Positions 56,376 through 64,000 of a DNA stretch of 64,000 nt are shown one piece after another; position 1 is the first letter of the stretch; every line of letters begins with the position of its first letter. The stretch lies in contig OY720632.1 of assembly GCA_963169105.1 (NCBI GenBank), forward strand, positions 6,014,001 to 6,078,000, given 5' to 3'. This DNA is from Ceriagrion tenellum (Eukaryota > Arthropoda > Insecta > Odonata > Coenagrionidae). The notes beneath the pieces are model-generated. The model worked only from the letters and a program-made list of their open reading frames with translations. It did not search any database and had not been told where the DNA came from. The translations under genes and the position numbers were made by a program.

Positions 56376-58506
56376 AAGACTCATGATTAATTAAACTAAT
56401 ATTGTGTACAGGCCAATAGGTGAATTTCAATTTTCGGTCTCGGTGGCGGCTTGTGTGAAATACTTGCCTATCATACCCTAGGTTGCAGGTTAATGTCCCA
56501 ACTGCGTATTTTTACTAAGTTTCGAAGCGGGTTTCTTATTGCTTTTGACCTTATTTTAATTCCTTATGTGTGGTTTCAAAGATGGCTGGTCAGTTGATGA
56601 ATGCAATTATTAAAAATTGTTGTAACAGAGATAAATTCGTGGGCATCATTGTCTTATGGCTTCTGCTAAGGATTAACCAATAATCGGTTGGCATGCAGTG
56701 CAAGGGCGATGCCAATGAATTTAATGTGTCTTAACGACCGGTCTTTGTGATAATGGGACTTGATGTACTCTGGTATGATGAGGAGAGTGAGTAACCGAAT
56801 TCTCATTGATTGCTATTCTCATTAAATACTAGACGCTTCCTCTAGCCCGGCGGCCATGCACATTATTCTTCACGTATTCCTGAATCGGAAATACTTCACG
56901 AACCCTGATTGAATACTTCCTTATGGCTGAGACCCATTTTAAAACACAAACTTTTAAGTAATTGAGCTATTTTTTCCACATTCCCTGTGAATGCTTAGAT
57001 GCAATTGAGGTTAAACGCACGTAATGCTATTTTCAGCTTATCTATATATCTATATTCAGCTTTCAGTCCCCCGTTGCTGGAAATATCTTATTTCTCCTTC
57101 AATGCTTGTCTTGCTTTATTATGGATATCAGTTGCGGAAAATGTGGGTAAATATTGCAGAAATAAATATGACGCATGTAAAAATTACCAACGTGTAATCA
57201 TAGCAACGGCTATGAATTTAGAAACGTTTATAAAGTTATTGGAAGTAAGGATCCTCCATAAGTATTTTTCATTAGTATTTCCACAGCATTAAAAACCTGA
57301 GATGAAATGACTCGATGTACTTCCCAGTAGTTCAGCAGGTTCATGAATTGATTTCCGGTGAAAAGAAGAATGACATTTACACCGCATGTTTTTTGGCGGG
57401 ACAACGTTCGTTAATTACAGAATGTCTTTTCTCCAGTAATTGCAAAAACTGAGCCTTTTGAATATTAGTTCGCGTAATAGCATAAAAACTCATCTCCGGT
57501 AACATTAATCCAGAGAAATCAATCGTTCACCCCTTAAACATTGCTCCTAGTGGGACGGTCATGTTGCTCCTAGTGATAGCATTGTTAGCGATAGTCAACT
57601 TTACTTAACATCTGCTCAAAATATGGCTCTCAGATAAATCCATGATTCTTAGAGAAGAGGCATATGTTTCTGCCCATATCGTACTCGTAATAACAGAGCT
57701 AGAACGTAGAACAGCTTTTAACTGTTGCTTAATTTTGGTTTACAGTCCAGCAAAGGGCAAATTAGATGTGGCTTACGAGCGTCCATTGTCATCACCCGTG
57801 GCGAATGAAGAAAAGACGGCAATCCCGAGGCTTTTTTTATTTTTTATGGCAGATTATCAGCAAATGTCATAATTTATTAGACGATTATTTTTTGCTTAAA
57901 ATAATAGCGTCATCTTTTATTTTTTTCGACTATGTACAATTTCGTTACGCCGCTGGCCGTAGCCATTCGCTGGCACCACAGACCACAACTATAGAAAAAC
58001 GGCATGAGTTATCAACGTGATGCAAAACGGGGCAGTCAGTCCACTGAACAGTTCGTCACCGAATGGGCCCGGCACTTCAAAACCGTGATTCGTCGGGGAG
58101 ATTGCAAATTGGAGCGTTCTAAATGAGCTGCGTTTTCTTCACGAGGAGGCTTCGCATTGAAATTTCGGGGCACTCTGAATCGTGTGGTTCTCCTCTCCGA
58201 TGGGCGGGCGCATATATTTCAAAACGGGAACGTCGATTCACGTGAGTCTTGGCGTTGCCAAAAGTTTAATGGGAAAACTTCATCCCACTCTTTTTCCGTC
58301 TCGCTATCGTTCTCTGGGAAAATTTTGAAATAGTTCCGAGGAATAGAAATCTGCACCGGCGGCTGAAGAGGAGAGGATCCTCCGATCCGCCGAATATCGA
58401 GTTTCTAGGGCGCACGGATCCATTACATTAATTTACGTAAGAGACGGCGGCGGCGTCGGCGTCGGATCCAAACCCTACCACCCACGCGTGTCGAGAGACA
58501 AGCACC
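56376..58506. other. No gene or repeat recognised (intronic, 2.1 kb)
   Basis: Only short frames without motif. A CpG-rich patch near 58360-58500 with GGCGGCGGCGTCGGCGTCGG at 58447-58466. Confidence 0.35.
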
Positions 58507-58738
58507 TTAAGGTAGTTTGAGCGAAATATCATTTTACTCAGAAATCAATGAATTTGGTCTCATTTTAAAGAAAAATATCTCACCCTTCTAATGACACCAA
58601 GAATTCAACACCTCATTACTTTTTGAGTTATTTGGCAAAAAATATCAGCCATTTTACGTGGGAAATGGTACGTGTGTGCACTCCAGAGAGACAATGTTTA
58701 CAAAGTGAGGTGTTTCTAACACTTAAAAGTCTTTAAAT
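58507..58738 (+). repeat. Dispersed repeat E, copy 2
   Basis: Near-identical to 18674-18905 (about 230 bp), with a small deletion of about 8 bases in the CAACACCTCATTACT part. Same strand. No coding or terminal repeats. Confidence 0.8.
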
Positions 58739-59287
58739 AAAGTAATAGTTTAGAGTTTGTATGTTTTCTCAACTATTTCTGAAAATTAATTAATCATATT
58801 GTCACCGCAATAGTAGGTGCTTGGGTATTGCAAAAAAACCTTCCTTTCTGAAGGAGTTTCAAACGCATCGCGCGAAAAAAATGAGTCAAGTAAAAGACTT
58901 ATTTAGATATTTTCGTGTAATGACTTACCATTCCTGTCATATAAGACAATATCATTGCACCATTAATAATGCAATATTTTATTTATGTGTCCCACAGCTG
59001 GTGAAATTAAAACGTATAATTCGAATATGGTCTCTATTATGACTAGGGAACTATCTCGCTCTGACTACCTTAATTAGCCCCTGCCCGCCTTTGTGTGCCA
59101 CGGTGTCAAGTCAATCAAAGGAGGGAGCAACCCAGTCACCTCTCAAGGGACAAGATCCCTTTGGATTTGTGAACGTGCCTATAGCATCATGCTCATGCCT
59201 GTATCTCCCATCGTCTAAAATGTCAAATGAATATCGTAGGAAGATATGTCATTATTTTAGCGAAGATAGCATTTATTTTTAAAACCA

Positions 59288-59760
59288 CCCTGCTAAAAAA
59301 TTCTGTATAGTCTCCGTATAAACACTTCTACAGAATTTCTTCTTCGGAAACACTTCTACAGATATTCTTTAAAGTACTGAAACGCCATTTTACGGAATTC
59401 CCTTCGACGTTCTGCAGAATACCTTAGGATGTTCTGCAGAATACCTTAGGACGTTCTGCAGAATTCCTTAGGACGTTCAGTGGAATTTCCTACGACGTTC
59501 TGCAGAATTTCCCACGACATTCTGCAGAGTTTCCGTATTTACGTATATTTGCGTTGAGTTGCTGAAGTTCTACAGAACAGCTTGTAAGGAGTTATTTCAC
59601 TCTGCAGGAAAAACTCCACAAAACATATGATCTGTAGAGTCAGGCTCTCATGTTCCGTACAGATCCTTAGAAAAGGAACTAGTGACTGAAGAAAAAGAGT
59701 CTATTTCTGTAGAATATCTTAGGTTCTACAGAACAGCTTCTAAGGAATTTTTTAGCAGGG
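59288..59760 (-). mobile_element. MITE family 'CCCTGCTAAAAA', copy 3
   Basis: Opposite orientation to copies 1, 2 and 4. Both ends are well preserved (CCCTGCTAAAAAATTC and TTTTTTAGCAGGG). The tandem CTGCAG-containing units are expanded to about five (59395-59530), more than in the other copies. Confidence 0.88.
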
Positions 59761-60145
59761 CATGGAACTCCTAAAATGACGAAAATCAATTTTAATAATC
59801 CATTAAATCAAATGACCGGGAGGTTTCCTATACTGTTAAATGCATTACCAAAGCATAAGTACGATTTACGATCACTTGGGGAAGTATAAAGGAAGTTGAA
59901 GATGTATTTAGTTGGAAAATTCAGATTCAAGGTATTTAAATGTGTTTAAAATAAGAGACTCACTGAATAAATTCAATATGTGTTAGCAGTGCGTAATTGT
60001 TCATACTAAATAGATGCATTCTGATGATCTTATTGTGACACAAGGCGGCTTAATGGCCAATATTAATAATTTTAACGAACTTTGAACTTATATGAAGTAT
60101 AAAATTTTATATAAACTTAAATGCTTAACAGTCTTTCTATTACTA

Positions 60146-60418
60146 TACATCTACATCTACGAAATACCGTGCAAGTCACCACTAGGGTGTGTGGCACGGG
60201 GTGATTCCACACCAGGCATGCAGCACTCATCCCAGTCCAATCAGAACCGCGCGCGTTCCCCGGAATGCCAGACACATGCCAAAGCAGTCAGGACAACGGT
60301 ACGCAGTCAGGCTACAAATACTATCCTATTACTATACAGACTACAACTACTATACTTTTACTATTGCTATTACTAATACTATTACTATAAAATGATAAAA
60401 AATGGCAAATAAATAAAA
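60146..60418 (-). mobile_element. LINE 3'-UTR fragment with simple-repeat tail
   Basis: ATACATCTACATCTACG and GTGTGTGGCACGGGGTGATT match the 3' ends of families A/F. 60300-60395 is a series of CTATTACTA-type units. No reverse transcriptase coding remains. Confidence 0.55.
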
Positions 60419-60554
60419 CCACTTGATGGGATAGGAATGAACTTATGGGTGGTTTACAGAGATCAATGTAGAGATCGTGAGATGTGACTTGTCACCGAAA
60501 GATTTGCTCACACTTCTATACTACACTATACGGCCTTCAAATACTGGAAAATCT

Positions 60555-61085
60555 GAATTTTACCCTGTAAAGCCATCTCAAGGGTGTTCGTCCGGGGATG
60601 ACTTACCACCAACGTACACTACAGTGTAGAGATTTACTTTCACCAGCATGCACCACACTATGGGTATCCTACAAATGCTACAGAAACTACTAAATTTATC
60701 TATAATCAACATTGTTAATGTGATATGAGAGGCATGCGGGGAACATACAATACTACATGATAGTAGCATCACTCGGCATATTTATAAACATGAATTAGGG
60801 AGCACATCCATTAATCAGATATACTACCTGTCAACTAACCTACTTCAAAATCTTACCATAGCCATTACGGTTTCTTATCGATCGCGGGAAATACAAGATT
60901 TTAAAATCAGTCTGGTATGCAATATATTTATTTTCCCTTATTTTATTCTCATGACCAGTACTACCGTAATAGGTCGGAGTTCTTAAAATATTGATGACTT
61001 TGTAGGAAAATTAATTAGTTTTGAATTTACGTAAGAGATTGAATTTGACTTCCATTCGACGATTTGAAAGCAATCCCCTACCTAG
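60555..61085 (-). pseudogene. LINE family F 3' fragment, copy 2
   Basis: Homologous to 47396-47900: CAAGGGTGTTCGTCCGGGGA, CACTACAGTGTAGAGATTTAC and TACAAATGCTACAGAAACTA. Few coding remnants survive on the minus strand. Confidence 0.65.
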
Positions 61086-61318
61086 TTGTTGCAAGAAAAA
61101 AAGAAGGCAAGAATAGAAAATATTCTATTGCTACTGGGCCGCAAATTAGAGTTTGGTTGCGTTTGCCGTATTTTCCCTCAAGCAGCTCCTACTGTTATCT
61201 TATTAAAGCAAAAATAAGGACTGCTCAGTGGAGCAAAATGCGGATTTAATATTGATTTGCTAATGTGAAAAAATCTCTAAAAGTTATGTTTTCTGTATGG
61301 ATAGATATTATTTTATAT

Positions 61319-61764
61319 CCCTGCTAAAAAAATTCCTTAGAAGCTATTCTGTAGAACGTAAGGAATTCTACATAAATTGACTCTTTTTCTTCAGAACTTG
61401 TTCCTTTTCTAAGGATCTGTACGGAACATGAGAGGGCGACTCTACAGAACATATGTTCTGTAGAGTTATTTTCTGCAGAGCAAAATAACTCTTTACAAGC
61501 TGTTCTGTAAAACTTCAGCAACTCTACGGAAATATGTGAGGTTTTCATTGACCCAGTTCCTTTCCTATGGACATATATGGAGAGTCGTAGGGAATTCCAC
61601 AGAACGTCCGAAGGTATCCTGCAGAACATCCTAAGGTATTCTGCAGAACGTCGTAGGGAATTCCGAAAAATGGCGTTTCAATACTTTAAGGAATATCTAC
61701 TGAACTTTTTAAGAAATTCTGTAGAAGTAATTATAAGGAAACTATACAGAGCTTTTTAGCTTGG
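61319..61764 (+). mobile_element. MITE family 'CCCTGCTAAAAA', copy 4
   Basis: Left end CCCTGCTAAAAAAATTCC; the right end has decayed to CTTTTTAGCTTGG. Same block order as copy 2, with tandem units at about 61590-61660. It lies about 225 bp before FAM20C-like exon 3. Confidence 0.82.
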
Positions 61765-61989
61765 AATTCAAAAGGTTTGTTGAACGTACTGTGTGTAAAT
61801 CGAGGAATTCAATCTCTGTCGCGGGAAAAGCAAAACGTTGAGAATTATGGTGAATTTTTTATGTGTTTTTTGAAAATATGATAATTTGTTTTATTTCAGC
61901 GCGTAACGGTGAACTCGTTTGACCAATTGTATTAATTCTCTTTTCTTCTCGTCGCCCACTACATTATCCCTTCGGACGGCTGCGCGCAG

Positions 61990-62263
61990 AGGCCGACTAC
62001 TGTTCGCTGGTCAGAGACATCCCGCCCTACGACGAGGGCCGGCGGCTTCTCGACCTCATGGACATGTCTGTGTTTGACTTCCTGACCGGCAACATGGACA
62101 GACACCACTACGAGACCTTCAAGGCGTTCGGCAACGACACCTTCCCGCTCCATCTGGACCAGGGCCGCGGATTCGGGCGCCCCTACCACGACGAAATCTC
62201 CATCCTGGCTCCGATCACTCAGTGCTGCCTCATGAGGAGGTCCACACTCGCCACTCTGCTCAG
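61990..62263 (+). CDS. FAM20C-like: FAM20C-like secreted protein kinase, internal exon 3 of 3 seen
   Basis: 90 whole codons, in frame with exon 2 through a split Glu codon. It carries the catalytic heart: MSVFDFLTGNMDRHHYETF (the Asp of DRHHYE is the catalytic Asp of the family), then HLDQGRGFG (the Asp is the DFG-like metal-binding residue), then DEISILAPITQCC. Family members usually have LDNGRGFG; here Asn is Gln, a mild oddity next to an essential residue. GNMDRHHYE distinguishes FAM20C from FAM20B. The acceptor is GCGCGCAG ending at 61989, and the donor GTTAGA is at 62264, leaving AG of a split Arg codon. The final ~60 or more residues must lie downstream beyond the window. Confidence 0.97.
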
Positions 62264-62409
62264 GTTAGACACACATATCTACCTCTCCACCTCTCCCTCC
62301 CTCCATCTCTTCCCACGCATAAACTAAAAGAAACACATGCGTAACTCGCATGCCGCAGAGAAGAAGCAAACTTTGTTAGTTGATGTGTTTCACGCCACCA
62401 AACTACGCA

Positions 62410-62500
62410 GCGTGGATTGGGAATCGAATCACAGACCTAAGGGTTGCAATGCCATTGTGATTACCACTACGCTCAGCAGGGTTCCTCGTTGCGGACGAAT
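62410..62500 (-). mobile_element. tRNA-like SINE head
   Basis: The minus strand has an A-box-like TGAGCGTAGTGGTAATCAC and, at tRNA distance, a B-box-like GTGATTCGATTCCCAATCC. A full cloverleaf is not evident and there is no clear acceptor stem, so a SINE 5' end or tRNA pseudogene is more likely than a tRNA gene. Intronic to the FAM20C-like gene. Confidence 0.5.
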
Positions 62501-63374
62501 CAACCACGTAAATAATGCTTTACCTTTGTGGAGCGTAATTCTCTATTTTAACATTGTAGACGTTAATAACTAGGTTAGGCAGTCTCTTCGTAAGTCAGTG
62601 ACGCGCATTTTTTATTGGCTTATTCATCTGTTTTCTTGATCAATTTCGTTCGAATCTTGCTGCCAATCTTTGGAACTCCTTTTGTTGTCTCTTTTTCACA
62701 ACCGTTCTCGTATTTCAAGTCCTTACTTTGTGTTTTTTTATTCTAATATGCCACAAGTATCAAAGTAGACCTTAGTGGTATTGAATGGAAAAATTTTCAC
62801 TCTTTAACTCAACGGTGTTGAAGTTGAATCTCTCCCTACTTTTGGAGAAAAATGTAAATCATTTGAAGGAACTCTTTGGTGACAGTTTATATCTTTAGGG
62901 GAATCGGCGCGCAATTTTCAACAAAAGCGACTTCAGACGACCTCGTGGACATCTAAATTGCCATGGAGTTCCGATGGCAGCGGAAAATTACACGCAAATA
63001 GACGAAGGAAAGTGAGTGAGGTCACTCGGTACGTGAGTGACCCCACGGGGGTGAAGTCACCGCCTCGGTTGCCTTTTATTTGTGTAAACAGCAGCAGCCT
63101 GGGAGTTGCGATTTTATGTCGTTTTTATTTATTTTCTGATGGAGAAAGTTCACCCCTCGCACCCACCATGGGTCATAACGCGCCCTCATCCCCCTCCCTT
63201 CCCTTCCCTCCTCCCCACACGCGTTTTATCGACCGGAAATCCTTTCTTTTTCCCTGCCTGATCACTGATTTATTTATATTGACACTCCAGTCAAAATATT
63301 ATTGTTAAATATGGCTAAAGTTTAACTTCAGACTTAAAGTATGATATATCGTGAGGAATACAAGTACAGAACAT
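62501..63374. other. No exon or repeat recognised
   Basis: Should be intron of the FAM20C-like gene. A CpG-containing part at 62930-63060 and a C-rich patch at 63180-63225 have no recognisable coding sequence. The terminal FAM20C exon is not seen here. Confidence 0.35.
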
Positions 63375-63950
63375 ATTCGGTGCAGCATTAAAGAAACTAG
63401 GTTTTGTTAAACGTATAATAGGAAGGTCCTCGGATGAAAAAGTGAAAGAGAGATTCTACTTCGCCCGCCGCGAGCATCTGGGACCCTGGTCAAATAGATT
63501 TAACCAAAAAAAATTGATAAAATACAAAGGAAAGCAGCGCGCTTCGTTAAAAACTGCTACGAGCGTACATATAGTGTTACACAACTGTTAGAGGGATTAA
63601 GGTGGGAGCCCCTAGAGACTCGAAGGCTACACACTAGGCTTAGTTTACTTGATAATTTCAGAACTCATATTTTTCAGAGCGACATGGAGATTATTATCAT
63701 GACTCCTCACTGCATCTCTTGATCTGACAGGAGCGATAAAATTAGAGAGATACTCTGCCGAACAGATAGACACAAAAACTTGGTCTTTTCGAGAACAATA
63801 AGCGACCACAGTAAAAAATGAGCTACAATAAATACACTCTTGTAATACATGTCACCATTTCATCTCCAAAAAAACGTACACCTTTACACGGCTGGTGACC
63901 TAACACCCCCTGCCACGCTCGCGGGGTAGTATATAGATGTAGTTGTAGGT
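63375..63950 (+). pseudogene. LINE family A 3' fragment, copy 6
   Basis: The + strand reads ALKKLGFVKRIIGRSSDEKV then, after a deletion that removes LVRPHLEYAA, WDPGQI-like sequence, and FVKNCYERTYS. The 3' end has CGGCTGGTGACCTAACACC and a TAGATGTAG tail. Frameshifts throughout. Confidence 0.85.
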
Positions 63951-64000
63951 GAAAGTTGCTCCGCGGAAGAGAAGTATCATAACAAAATGATAGCACCGTG

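Larger units (their letters stand above)
55780..61989 (+). other. FAM20C-like intron between exons 2 and 3 (6210 bp)
   Basis: Bounded by GTGAGT and GCGCGCAG. It is packed with repeats: LINE family A copy 5 with a nested foldback (55797-56375), repeat E copy 2, two MITE family 'CCCTGC' copies and two LINE family F-type fragments. 56376-58506 contains nothing recognised except a short GGCGTC-rich run at 58447-58467. Confidence 0.85.

Noticed and set aside
52967..62263. FAM20B (xylosylkinase) or four-jointed as the identity
   Set aside because: GNMDRHHYE, the CSYYC block and LEGSxxAFLP fit FAM20C; FAM20B has a GNADRHHYE-type site, and four-jointed is more divergent.

Overview
This is eukaryotic nuclear DNA, most likely from an arthropod and probably an insect with a large, repeat-rich genome. 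The reasons are one spliced gene with long introns, no operon-like coding, A+T-rich unique DNA, and a dense mix of decayed retroelements and DNA transposons. The species cannot be named from the sequence alone. Most long open frames here are chance frames in GA/CT-rich tracts or transposon debris.

The only confident host gene is at the 3' side on the + strand: three consecutive internal exons (52967-53059, 55472-55779, 61990-62263) of a FAM20C-type secretory-pathway protein kinase. Intron phases and splice sites fit together, and the order matches the family from the region just before the αC-like block through the DRHHYE and LDxGRGFG motifs. The 5' exons are not recognisable in the 53 kb upstream, and the last exon(s) lie beyond the window. 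Most of the window is therefore intergenic DNA or a very long upstream intron.

Layout: 1-1000 is GA-rich and then GC-rich DNA. 1-8 kb holds LINE pieces, a foldback element and small TIR elements. 8-10 kb is featureless. 10-14 kb holds a tandem-repeat MITE and a hAT-like element with 8-bp target duplication and a decayed BED finger. 14-19 kb has THAP/P-like transposon remnants and a SINE. 20-26 kb has a LINE and several foldback elements. 26-35 kb has more MITEs, polypyrimidine tracts, a minisatellite and LINEs. 37-50 kb has palindromic elements, a PIF/Harbinger-like element, a Penelope-like element with a GIY-YIG domain, and a large foldback. 50-64 kb has the FAM20C exons, with transposons filling their introns.

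The most interesting signal is a recurring short motif of the form CTGANGA-N-stem-GAAAC, which resembles the catalytic core of hammerhead ribozymes. It is found at about eleven loci, nearly all inside inverted repeats, and once just downstream of the Penelope-like endonuclease frame. Penelope-like elements are known to carry hammerhead motifs, so these may be a family of ribozyme-bearing or ribozyme-derived foldback elements. The cores carry one extra unpaired base relative to the canonical hammerhead, so activity is unproven.
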